Assembly (NCBI RefSeq): GCF_009831625.1
Contig: NZ_WUUS01000002.1
Location: 1 to 64,000 of the forward strand
Direction: 5' to 3'
DNA from: Halobaculum saliterrae
GTDB lineage: Archaea > Halobacteriota > Halobacteria > Halobacteriales > Haloferacaceae
Length of the DNA stretch: 64,000 nucleotides
Shown: positions 24,887-32,623 of the stretch, piece after piece
Layout of the letters: the number at the start of each line of letters is the position of its first letter
Numbering within the stretch: position 1 is the stretch's first letter
Translations under genes and position numbers: made by a program
The notes under the pieces: generated by a model
Told to the model about the DNA's origin: nothing
The model's database searches: none
What the model saw: the letters and a program-made list of their open reading frames with translations, nothing else

Positions 24887-27136
24887 CTACGTTCCCGCGC
24901 TCGCGTTCGAGAACGTCACGTCGATCCCGCGGTCGGGCGGCGACTCCTCGACGCCGTCGGGAACGCATCGCGTCGGCACCGGACACCGCTCGGCGGTCGC
25001 CGTCAGCGCCCGGGCCGTCCCGTCGATCCGCTCGTACGGGAACGAGAGCCGGTAGCTGTACCCGCTTGCGGGGCCGGTCGAGACGAACACCTCCACCTCG
25101 ATCTCGTCCCCATCGTCCAGTGGGAGCCGACCTTCCTCCGCCTCTCCTTCCTCCCCGCCGCTGACGGCGAGGTCCTCACCGCTCACTCGGAGCTCGCCGT
25201 CCTCGACGACCATCGACAGCGACAGCGGACCGCCGTCGTCGGTCGCCACGAGATACGTCGACCCGCGATCGCCGGTGACGCGGACGGTCGTCGATTCGAC
25301 CGACTCCGGACGTCCGAGCGTCGCGTTCAGGTAGATCCGGTCGCCGGCGACGCGCTCGACCTCCCGGAGCCCGCCCCGAACGGTGGAGTCGTCGGTCGGC
25401 ACCCACGACCCCGCGTACACGTAGCGGTAGAGGTCGCGCTCGGGGTACGCGCGGGCGACCTCCAGTTCCCGCGTGTCGCCCAGCGCGTACACCCGGGGGC
25501 CGTCGTGACCGGGGTCGTTCCGAAGCGCCTGAAACGGGTGGTTCAGCCACGGGCCATACGGCGTCGGGAGGAACAGCACCGAGTTCTCGGGAACCGCTGC
25601 GCCGGGATCGCCATCGGCGACGAGCGACCCGTAGCCGGCGCGCAACTCCTCGGTCACCTCGGTGTTACGCTCGACGGTGTCGTCGACGGCGCCGGCGGCG
25701 ACGCCCCCCGCGGCCGCACCGGCGACGAGCAGCACGACCGTCGCCGCGACTCGGGCGTGTCGCGGGTCGACCCGGTCGCGCCGCGTCGCGAGACGCGTGG
25801 CCGCCGCACGCGTTCCGTCGGCGGCGGCGACGCACGCGACCGCGGCGAACACCGCCGTCGGGACGATCAGGTCGTAGTGGTAGTACGGCCCGAGATAGTA
25901 GATCAGCCCGTCGGTGCGCACCTCCAGCGCGCCGAGGACGTTGAAGTTGCCCCAGAAGGCGACGTTCCCGGCGGCGACGGTGGCGAACGTGGCCGCGAGC
26001 AGCCCTCGTCGGACGCGTCCGTCGAACGCTGACTCATCGCCGTCGCCCGGGATCCCTCTCCCGACGAGCACGAGCGCGACGCCGGCCGCGGCGACGCCCG
26101 CGCCCAGCGGGCCGGCGACGACCCAGTCGGTGAACAGCGTCTCCAGCACCAGCCGGTTCGCCTCGATCCCGAGTTCGGGCGTGTAGTCCACTACGTGCCC
26201 GAGGATCGCCCGCTCGCCGAACCCCACGCCGTCCTCCGGGGCGAACGCGAGGTACGGGAACAGCCATGGGTCGCCCGTCACGACGGCGTTGTATGCGAAC
26301 GTGACGAGCACCCCCACGGTGCCCAGCGCCGCGGTGACGGCGCGGCGGACGAACAGGCCGCGTGCGCGGTCGTCGTTGCCGCGGGCTCCCTCGCTGCCGA
26401 TTCCCGCGGCCGTGAGCGGGACTCGCCACGCGCCCGATCGGACGAGCGTGACGACGGCATGCGTGACGAACGGAAGCGCGAACAGCACCGCGGTGTACGG
26501 CCGCGCGAAGAAGGCGAGGCCGACGGCGACGCCCGCGAACGTCGCGTCACGACGGCTCTCCCGCCGTTCCCCGCGGAGATACGAGACCGCGAACGCGACG
26601 TTCAGGGCCGTCGTCAGCGCGTACGGGAGGAACAGGCCGCTGTGGACGACGAACAGCGGCGTCGCGATCAGGAGCACGCCGGCGAGCGCCCCGACGCGCG
26701 CGTCGAACAGCTCCCGCCCGAGCGCGACGGTGCCTGCGACGAGGCCGGCGGCGATCCCCGCGAGTGCGAGGGGGTATCCCCCGAGGAGCTTCCCGAGCGC
26801 GAAGACTGCCGCCGGAACGGGCGCGTACTTGGAGTAGAGGCCGCGCGCGCTCTCGACGAAGAACCACGGCCGGAACGCGTCCTCGACCGGCGGTCGGAGG
26901 AACAGCTGCCCGGACAGCAGCATGTCGGCCTGCTGCAGGTACACGCCCTCGTCGTGGTTGAGCGACCGGTACGGGAACACGTCCCCGGCCACGACGACAG
27001 CTACGGCCGCCCCGACGAGCGCGAGGACGGCCGCGGCGACGCGACCCCGGTCCAGATGGGTTCGGAGGGTCGTGACCAGCCGGTCAACGGATCTGGTACC
27101 GGTGCTCACATCGCTCTCGCCGGGCGAGCCCGTCAT
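24887..27136 (-). CDS. GT-C type membrane glycosyltransferase (ArnT/PMT-like)
   Basis: Encodes a 749-aa polytopic enzyme. The first extracellular loop holds NHDEGVYLQQADMLLSGQLF, with the acidic D-E pair that GT-C enzymes use for catalysis, followed by YSKYAPVPAAVFALG. About 11-13 membrane helices span 30-480, and the C-terminal 270 residues form an exported beta-rich domain. Such enzymes transfer a sugar from a lipid phosphate carrier to protein or lipid. Its ATG directly follows the stop of the ABC ATPase gene with no spacer, so it is the last gene of the iron-box operon. That pairing with an iron importer is unusual. Confidence 0.8.
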   Translation of the reverse strand: MTGSPGESDVSTGTRSVDRLVTTLRTHLDRGRVAAAVLALVGAAVAVVVAGDVFPYRSLNHDEGVYLQQADMLLSGQLFLRPPVEDAFRPWFFVESARGLYSKYAPVPAAVFALGKLLGGYPLALAGIAAGLVAGTVALGRELFDARVGALAGVLLIATPLFVVHSGLFLPYALTTALNVAFAVSYLRGERRESRRDATFAGVAVGLAFFARPYTAVLFALPFVTHAVVTLVRSGAWRVPLTAAGIGSEGARGNDDRARGLFVRRAVTAALGTVGVLVTFAYNAVVTGDPWLFPYLAFAPEDGVGFGERAILGHVVDYTPELGIEANRLVLETLFTDWVVAGPLGAGVAAAGVALVLVGRGIPGDGDESAFDGRVRRGLLAATFATVAAGNVAFWGNFNVLGALEVRTDGLIYYLGPYYHYDLIVPTAVFAAVACVAAADGTRAAATRLATRRDRVDPRHARVAATVVLLVAGAAAGGVAAGAVDDTVERNTEVTEELRAGYGSLVADGDPGAAVPENSVLFLPTPYGPWLNHPFQALRNDPGHDGPRVYALGDTRELEVARAYPERDLYRYVYAGSWVPTDDSTVRGGLREVERVAGDRIYLNATLGRPESVESTTVRVTGDRGSTYLVATDDGGPLSLSMVVEDGELRVSGEDLAVSGGEEGEAEEGRLPLDDGDEIEVEVFVSTGPASGYSYRLSFPYERIDGTARALTATAERCPVPTRCVPDGVEESPPDRGIDVTFSNASAGT

Positions 27137-28417
27137 CTACTGGGCGGGGTACCACGCGAGTTCGTGGTCGGCGACGAGCGTCACCGCCACCGGCTCGCCC
27201 ACGTCGAACTCCTCGGTGTGGTTATGCAGACACCGGAGGACGGTACCGTTGTCGAGCTTCACGTGGTACACGAAGGAGGGCCCGGTGTACTGCCGGCGGA
27301 TCACCTCGCCGTCGGCGTCGCCCTCGGCCACCGGCGTGGCGCGGAGGTCGTCGGGGCGAACCAACACGTCGACGTGGCTGCCGACGTAGCTGTCGCCCAA
27401 CCCCTTCAACAGGTCGCGGTCGTACGAGCCGACGCTCGTCTCGACCTCGCGCTCGCCGACCCTCGCGGGAAGGAAGCTCGCCTGTCCGAGGAAGGAGGCG
27501 ACGAACCGGGAGGTCGGGTGTTCGAACACCTCCCCGGGGTCGCCCACCTGCTCGACGGCGCCGTCGTTGACGACGGCGACGCGGTCGGACAGCGACAGCG
27601 CCTCCTCCTGGTCGTGGGTGACGGAGACCGCCGTCACGCCCGTCTCGTCGAGGATCCGCTTCACCTCCTCTCGCATCCGGACGCGGAGGCTCACGTCGAG
27701 GTTCGAGAACGGCTCGTCGAGGAGCAACACGTCCGGCTCCGGCGCCAGCGACCGCGCCAGCGCGACCCGCTGACGCTGGCCGCCCGACAGGTCCGTCACC
27801 GAGCGGTCGCCGTAGTCGGCGAGGCCGACCAGCTCGAGCAGCTCCGACACGCGGGCGTCCGCGGCGTCGGAGTCCGGGTCCTCCAGCCCGAACGAGACGT
27901 TCTCGGCGACGGAGAGGTGCGGGAACAGCGCGAACTCCTGAAACACCAATCCCACGTCGCGCTCCTCGGGCGGGGTGACCGCGCCGTCGCCCGCGACCAC
28001 CTCGTCGCCGACGGCGATGGTGCCCTCGGTCGGCGTCTCCAGTCCGGCGATCATCCGCAGCGTCGTCGTCTTCCCGCAGCCCGACGGGCCGAGGAGGGTG
28101 ACGAGCTCTCCCTCGTGGACGGTTAGGTCCAGCCCGGAGACCGCCGTCTCCGAGCCGTACTGCTTGACGATGCCCTCCAGTTCCAACACCGGGGCGGGGC
28201 GGGCCTCGGCTGTCCCGTCCGTCGCGCCGCCGCCGGCAGTCGCCGACGCTCCAGCGTCGACGGCTCGGTCGTCCGACCCCCCGACGTCCGCGCCCGTTCC
28301 GTCGGACGCGCCGACCGCCGCGCCGCCGTCCGTCGCCGGCGCGTCGCGGGCCGCGTCGGCCGCGGCTGGCTCGACGGGGGTCTCGTCGCGGTCCGTGTGG
28401 GGTGTGTCGTCAGGCAT
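27137..28417 (-). CDS. ABC transporter ATPase, Fe(III)/PotA-like
   Basis: Encodes a 426-aa ATPase. Walker A is GPSGCGKTT, the signature is LSGGQRQR, Walker B is VLLLDEPFSNLD, the H-loop is SVTHDQEEA, and the Q-loop is VFQEFALFPH; a C-terminal TOBE domain (about 335-425) matches the FbpC/PotA class. The first 75 residues are an Asp/Ala/Gly/Pro-rich tail that other members lack; a start nearer the domain (about residue 75) cannot be excluded. It overlaps the permease gene by 8 nt. Together with the permease and the lipoprotein it forms an importer, probably for ferric iron, given the iron box upstream. Confidence 0.9.
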   Translation of the reverse strand: MPDDTPHTDRDETPVEPAAADAARDAPATDGGAAVGASDGTGADVGGSDDRAVDAGASATAGGGATDGTAEARPAPVLELEGIVKQYGSETAVSGLDLTVHEGELVTLLGPSGCGKTTTLRMIAGLETPTEGTIAVGDEVVAGDGAVTPPEERDVGLVFQEFALFPHLSVAENVSFGLEDPDSDAADARVSELLELVGLADYGDRSVTDLSGGQRQRVALARSLAPEPDVLLLDEPFSNLDVSLRVRMREEVKRILDETGVTAVSVTHDQEEALSLSDRVAVVNDGAVEQVGDPGEVFEHPTSRFVASFLGQASFLPARVGEREVETSVGSYDRDLLKGLGDSYVGSHVDVLVRPDDLRATPVAEGDADGEVIRRQYTGPSFVYHVKLDNGTVLRCLHNHTEEFDVGEPVAVTLVADHELAWYPAQ

Positions 28418-30068
28418 CGTCGGATCCCTTGAGCAGCGGTATCATCGAGAGGCCGGAGACGGCCACCAACACGAGCGCCGGCAGGGCGGCGCGACCGTAG
28501 TACCCGGCCTCCTGAACACGCCAGATGTAGGTCACTATCGTTGTAAACCCTGTCGGATGGAGGATGAGCGTCGTGTCCAGTTCCTTCATCGTCGTGAGGA
28601 ACACGAGCGCCGCCCCCGCGAGCAGCCCCGGCGAGATGAGCGGCAGCGTCACCCGCCGGAACGCGGAACGCGGGTTCGCCCCGAGCAGACGGGCGGCGCC
28701 CACGAGGTCGCGGTCGACCCCGAGCACGGACGACCGCGTCGAGCCGACCGCCTGCGGGAGGAACCGGACGACGTACGCGAACACCAACAGCGGCAGGGAC
28801 TGGTACACCAGCTGGGCCGCCCCGGCGCCGAACGTCTCCAGCAGCCACTGACTGGAGAAGAACACGAGCGCCAGCCCCAGCACGACGCCCGGCATCGCGT
28901 ACCCGAGGTACGTCGCGCGGTCGACCGCCTTCGACAGAAGCGAGTTCGAGCGCCCGGCGTAGTAGGCGACCGGGAGCGCGAACAGCACCGTCGCGGCCGC
29001 GGTCAACACGGCGACGTACGCCGAGTTCGTCGCGAACTCCGGGCGGAACGCGAGCCCGCCGCCGCTGTACCCCGGCCCCGAGCGGACCAGCCACATCGTG
29101 AGAATCCCCACGGGCAGCGCCAGCGTGAACAGGCTCACGAACGCTGGGACCGCCGCCGCCAGCCAGCGGAGCCGCCCCAACGAGACCACACGCTTGGCCG
29201 ACGACGGCGTCCCGTACCCCGCGGCGGTGTCGCCGCTGACGCGCGATTCGAGCGCGAGGATCACCGCGGTGACCGCGAGCAACTGGATCGACAGCAGCGT
29301 CGCGTTCGCCCGTCCCACGCCGAAGCTGTTCAGCTCGACGTAGATGACGCGCGTGAACACGTCGAGACGCATGATCGCGGGCGTCCCGAAGTCCGAGAGC
29401 GTGTACAGCGCTACCAACAACGCGCCCGCGGTAACCCCCGGCGCGATCTGCGGGAGGATCACCCGGCGGAACGCCCGCGGGTAGCTGTGGTTGAGCGTTC
29501 GCGCCGCCTCCAGCTGCGTCGTGTCGAACGACAGCAGCGAGGCGCGGGTCGTGAGGAACACGTACGGATACGTGAACAGTGTCAACACGAGGGTCGTTCC
29601 GCCGAGTCCGTATACCGTCGGAAGATAGGGGTTCACGAATCCGAGCCCGTACTGGGCGAACAGGTCCGGGAGCGCGCCGCTGGGCCCGAACGCCGAGACG
29701 TACGCGAACGCGCCGATGTAGCTGGGGACCACCAAGGGAAGCGCCGCGAGCACGGTCCAGAACCGTCTGAACGGGAGGTCCGTTTGGACAGTCAACACCG
29801 CGAGCGGAACGCCGAGGGCGATCGACGCGCCGGTTACCAGCCCCACGAGCGTGAGGCTGTTGACGAGTACATCCGTCGTCGTCCCAGAGGTCAACAGCGA
29901 CATGGCGTCGCCGACGGCCAGCTCCGAGGCGCTGATGAACAGCCACAACAGCGGCGAGAGCACCGCGGCCGCGACGGCCGCCGCCAGCAGGACGACCGCC
30001 ACGCTCGGCTGGTCGTCGTCGCTGACGAGGAGTCCGCGGACCCGACCGACGCCCTCGCCGGGCGCCAT
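28410..30068 (-). CDS. ABC transporter permease, Fe(III)-type (fused double domain)
   Basis: Encodes a 552-aa permease with about 12 membrane helices made of two BPD_transp_1 halves, the architecture of FbpB-like ferric iron permeases. EAA loops are visible in each half: LEAARTLNHSYPRAFRRVILPQI and VGAARLLGANPRSAFRRVTLPLI, the contacts for the two ATPase subunits. It starts 18 nt after the lipoprotein stop and overlaps the ATPase start by 8 nt. Confidence 0.9.
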   Translation of the reverse strand: MAPGEGVGRVRGLLVSDDDQPSVAVVLLAAAVAAAVLSPLLWLFISASELAVGDAMSLLTSGTTTDVLVNSLTLVGLVTGASIALGVPLAVLTVQTDLPFRRFWTVLAALPLVVPSYIGAFAYVSAFGPSGALPDLFAQYGLGFVNPYLPTVYGLGGTTLVLTLFTYPYVFLTTRASLLSFDTTQLEAARTLNHSYPRAFRRVILPQIAPGVTAGALLVALYTLSDFGTPAIMRLDVFTRVIYVELNSFGVGRANATLLSIQLLAVTAVILALESRVSGDTAAGYGTPSSAKRVVSLGRLRWLAAAVPAFVSLFTLALPVGILTMWLVRSGPGYSGGGLAFRPEFATNSAYVAVLTAAATVLFALPVAYYAGRSNSLLSKAVDRATYLGYAMPGVVLGLALVFFSSQWLLETFGAGAAQLVYQSLPLLVFAYVVRFLPQAVGSTRSSVLGVDRDLVGAARLLGANPRSAFRRVTLPLISPGLLAGAALVFLTTMKELDTTLILHPTGFTTIVTYIWRVQEAGYYGRAALPALVLVAVSGLSMIPLLKGSDDA

Positions 30069-30086
30069 CTCAGACCGCCTCCGCCA

Positions 30087-31331
30087 TCACAGCACCCCGA
30101 CGTCGCGCATCAGCTCGAGGGTCGGCTGGATGTTCGCCAGCTCCCGCAGGTCGATGCTCGGCGGGTCCAGCTCAGACACCGGCGGCAGCCCGCCGACGGG
30201 CGGGATGTCGCCGACCATCGGGTAGCCGTACGTCCGGGTGGCGAAGAACTCCTGGGCCTCCGCCGACAGCAGGTGGCGCACGAAGTTGAACGCCAGTTCC
30301 TGGTTCTGGCTCGCCGACAGCACCGACGCGCCGGCGACGTTGATGAGTCCGCCGGCGTCGCCGCTCGTGAACGCGAGGTCGATCGGCGCGTCCGGTCGGG
30401 CGGCCACCACGCGCAGCGCGTAGTAGTGGTTCGCGAACCCGCCGTTGAGCGCGCCGTCGGCGACGGAGTTGGACACGAGGAACTCGTTGTTGTACTCGGT
30501 GACGCCCGCGTCGAGCATCCCCTGGAGCCACTCGCGGGTGGCGTCCTCGCCCTCGAGCAGCCGCATCGCGGTAACGAACGACTGGAAGGCGCCGTAGGTG
30601 GGCGCCCAGCCGATCGCGTCCTGGAAGCCCTCGAACTCAGGGAACTCCATCACGTCGTCGGGGATGTCGTCCCCGGACAGCTCCTCGGTGTTGTACGGGA
30701 CCGCACGGGCCCGTCCGGCGGTGCCGACCCAGGTGTCGTCGGGATGGAACTCCTCGGGAACCTGGTCGACGACCTCCGAGGGAAGCTCGGCGGAGAGCCC
30801 CTCGGCGGAGACGGCCGCCAGCGACCCGGCGTCGACGGACCAGAACACGTCAGCCGGGGTCGCCCCGCCCTCGTTGATGATGGTGTTCGCCGCGTCCGCG
30901 GTCCCCGACTCCCGCGGCGTCGCGCTGAAGTCGGGATAGATCTGCTCGAACTTCGCGAGCAGGTCGCGATAGAGGCCGCCCTCGCCGCCGCCGAGGTAGA
31001 TGGTCAGCTCCCCGCTGAGGTTCGGGAGGTCGGCGATGCGCGTGCCCCCGATGTCCGACCGCCCCTGCGCCAGCGGGCCGGAGCCGCGGAAGTCGTCGAA
31101 CGCGGCGCCGATCGCGTCGTCGCCCGACCCGCCGCCTCCGCCACCACCGCCACCGCCGCCATCACCGCCGCCGCCACCTCCTCCACCGTCGCCGCCGAGT
31201 CCGCCGCAGCCGGCGAGCCCCGCGGCGCCGGCCGCGCCGAGTCCCGCCAGCACCTTTCGCCGCCGATACGTCCGCCGTCCGTTCGCGCTGTCGTCGTCTG
31301 TCATGTCGTCGTGTGTCGTGTCGTCAGTCAT
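30087..31331 (-). CDS. Solute-binding Tat lipoprotein of the Fe(III)-type ABC importer
   Basis: Encodes a 414-aa binding protein of the class-2 (FbpA/spermidine-type) fold. It carries a Tat lipobox signal: RRRKVLAGLGAAGAAGLAGC. The mature N-terminus is a run of about 30 Gly/Asp residues, a flexible tether to the lipid anchor. The binding domain includes NLSGELTIYLGGGEGGLYRDLL and the late helix LAFNFVRHLLSAEAQEFF; VFWSVDAGSLAAVS and the Tyr in GTRTYGYP-like segment (TRTYGYPMVGD) fit ferric-binding relatives. ATG 31331 overlaps the GT75 stop by 8 nt; a second Met lies at 31304. Iron is the best substrate guess from the promoter. Confidence 0.85.
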   Translation of the reverse strand: MTDDTTHDDMTDDDSANGRRTYRRRKVLAGLGAAGAAGLAGCGGLGGDGGGGGGGGDGGGGGGGGGGGSGDDAIGAAFDDFRGSGPLAQGRSDIGGTRIADLPNLSGELTIYLGGGEGGLYRDLLAKFEQIYPDFSATPRESGTADAANTIINEGGATPADVFWSVDAGSLAAVSAEGLSAELPSEVVDQVPEEFHPDDTWVGTAGRARAVPYNTEELSGDDIPDDVMEFPEFEGFQDAIGWAPTYGAFQSFVTAMRLLEGEDATREWLQGMLDAGVTEYNNEFLVSNSVADGALNGGFANHYYALRVVAARPDAPIDLAFTSGDAGGLINVAGASVLSASQNQELAFNFVRHLLSAEAQEFFATRTYGYPMVGDIPPVGGLPPVSELDPPSIDLRELANIQPTLELMRDVGVL

Positions 31332-32505
31332 CTGCGGGCACCTCCGGAGCGTCCGCGGCCGCCGAACGCGTTCCCGCGCCCTCGACGCGGTCGAGGCAGT
31401 CGAGCCAGTCGCGCATGTACTCCCCGCAGTGGTTGAGGAACGCGCCGTTGTTCCACTCGTCGAAGTCGCCCTCCGCGAGCGCGTCGGCCATCTCGGCGAA
31501 CGCCGCCTCGAAGGAGTCGGCGTCGTCGGCGACGCCGTCGAGCACCTCCCAGACGTGCTCGTTCAGTTCGAGGCCGGCGACCTCGTTGGCGAGGTCGTCG
31601 AACGTCGAGCGCGGCGCCTTGTTGTGCTCGCACAGCGGGCCGCCGTTGTACACCTGTTTGCCGAGTTCGTCGGCAGCGCGCTTGAGGAACAGCCCCGACC
31701 AGATGTCGTCGAACCGGCCGACGTCCCACTCGTTGTCGTCCATCGGGAGCTGGTAGAACGCCGGGACGACCTCGCGGCGGAACGCGAGGTTCATCGAGCA
31801 GACGGTGAGGTACTGCCCCTCCGCGGCGACGAAGTCGCGCTCGAAGTCGCTCGCCTGGGTGAGCGTCTGCGCCTGTCCGTTCAGGTCGCCGTCCATGAGA
31901 ATTCGAACGGCGTCGAGGTCGGGGACGTTCGTCCACAGCCCCTGGGAGGCGACGACCTCGTCGACGCGTTCGGTGTCGGTCTCGACGGACTCGTCCATCG
32001 CCGCGTAGGGGTACCCCCGCGGGTACAGGTCGGTGTCCGACTGGTAGAGGACGTTCACCCACGACTCGTCGGAGCTGACGGACTCGATCTCGCCCTCGTA
32101 CGCGAGGTTGCGCATGTGGGTGCCGAAGAAGTCCTCCTCCCGGTGCGGGAGCGTGTCGTCGTCGATGAACACGCCGTACTCGAAGCGTTCGTGGGCCCAC
32201 AGATACAGTAGGCCGAAGGAGGTCTGTGCGTGGCTCGCCGCCGGGATCAGGTGTGAGAACTCGGCGGCGTCGTGCTCGGCGAACCACTCCTCGCGTGCGG
32301 TGCCGTCGAACACGGCGCCCTCGACGCCCTCCTCGTCGAGCATCGCCTCCATCGCGTCCGTGTCACAGAAGTCCTCGGTGACGAGGACGAAGAACAGCCG
32401 GTCGGTGTCGAAGCCGTGCTCGCGAGCGTTCGCGACGTACTCGCGGAGGCATTCGTACTCCCGGATCGTCGGGATGACGACGCAGATGTCCTGGGGTGAA
32501 CTCAT
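31324..32505 (-). CDS. GT75-like (reversibly glycosylated polypeptide) glycosyltransferase
   Basis: Encodes a 393-aa soluble protein resembling the reversibly glycosylated polypeptide/UDP-arabinopyranose mutase family, annotated in archaea as alpha-1,4-glucan-protein synthase. Visible features are CVVIPTIREYECLREYV at the N-terminus, VFIDDDTLPH (DDD metal/nucleotide site) and WDVGRFDDIWSG. ATG 32505 is chosen because the conserved region begins there and it lies 24 bp after the centre of an iron box overlapping the promoter; the reading frame extends upstream without a family match. It is the first gene of the iron-regulated operon. Its link to iron uptake is unexplained. Confidence 0.82.
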   Translation of the reverse strand: MSSPQDICVVIPTIREYECLREYVANAREHGFDTDRLFFVLVTEDFCDTDAMEAMLDEEGVEGAVFDGTAREEWFAEHDAAEFSHLIPAASHAQTSFGLLYLWAHERFEYGVFIDDDTLPHREEDFFGTHMRNLAYEGEIESVSSDESWVNVLYQSDTDLYPRGYPYAAMDESVETDTERVDEVVASQGLWTNVPDLDAVRILMDGDLNGQAQTLTQASDFERDFVAAEGQYLTVCSMNLAFRREVVPAFYQLPMDDNEWDVGRFDDIWSGLFLKRAADELGKQVYNGGPLCEHNKAPRSTFDDLANEVAGLELNEHVWEVLDGVADDADSFEAAFAEMADALAEGDFDEWNNGAFLNHCGEYMRDWLDCLDRVEGAGTRSAAADAPEVPADD

Positions 32506-32521
32506 TCGAATGGTCGATCGA

Positions 32522-32535
32522 TTAGGGTAGCCTAA
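32522..32535 (-). promoter_or_regulatory. DtxR-type iron box of the GT75-ABC operon
   Basis: TTAGG-GTAG-CCTAA is a perfect inverted repeat centred 24 bp before the GT75 ATG and overlapping the TATA-like TTTAGG, so a bound repressor would block TBP/TFB. It fits the TTAGG-N4-CCTAA pattern used by DtxR/Idr-type iron repressors of haloarchaea. Confidence 0.75.
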
Positions 32536-32623
32536 AGGGTGTCGATGTTTTGGGCGACCGAAACTGCGATCCGGTAACCGTGACCGACCGCCCTCGAGAT
32601 CGTCCCGTCCGCAGGCGTCCCCG

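Noticed and set aside
27975-31436. Plus-strand open frame of 1153 codons
   Set aside because: Antisense to the ABC operon; no domain, extreme Arg content.
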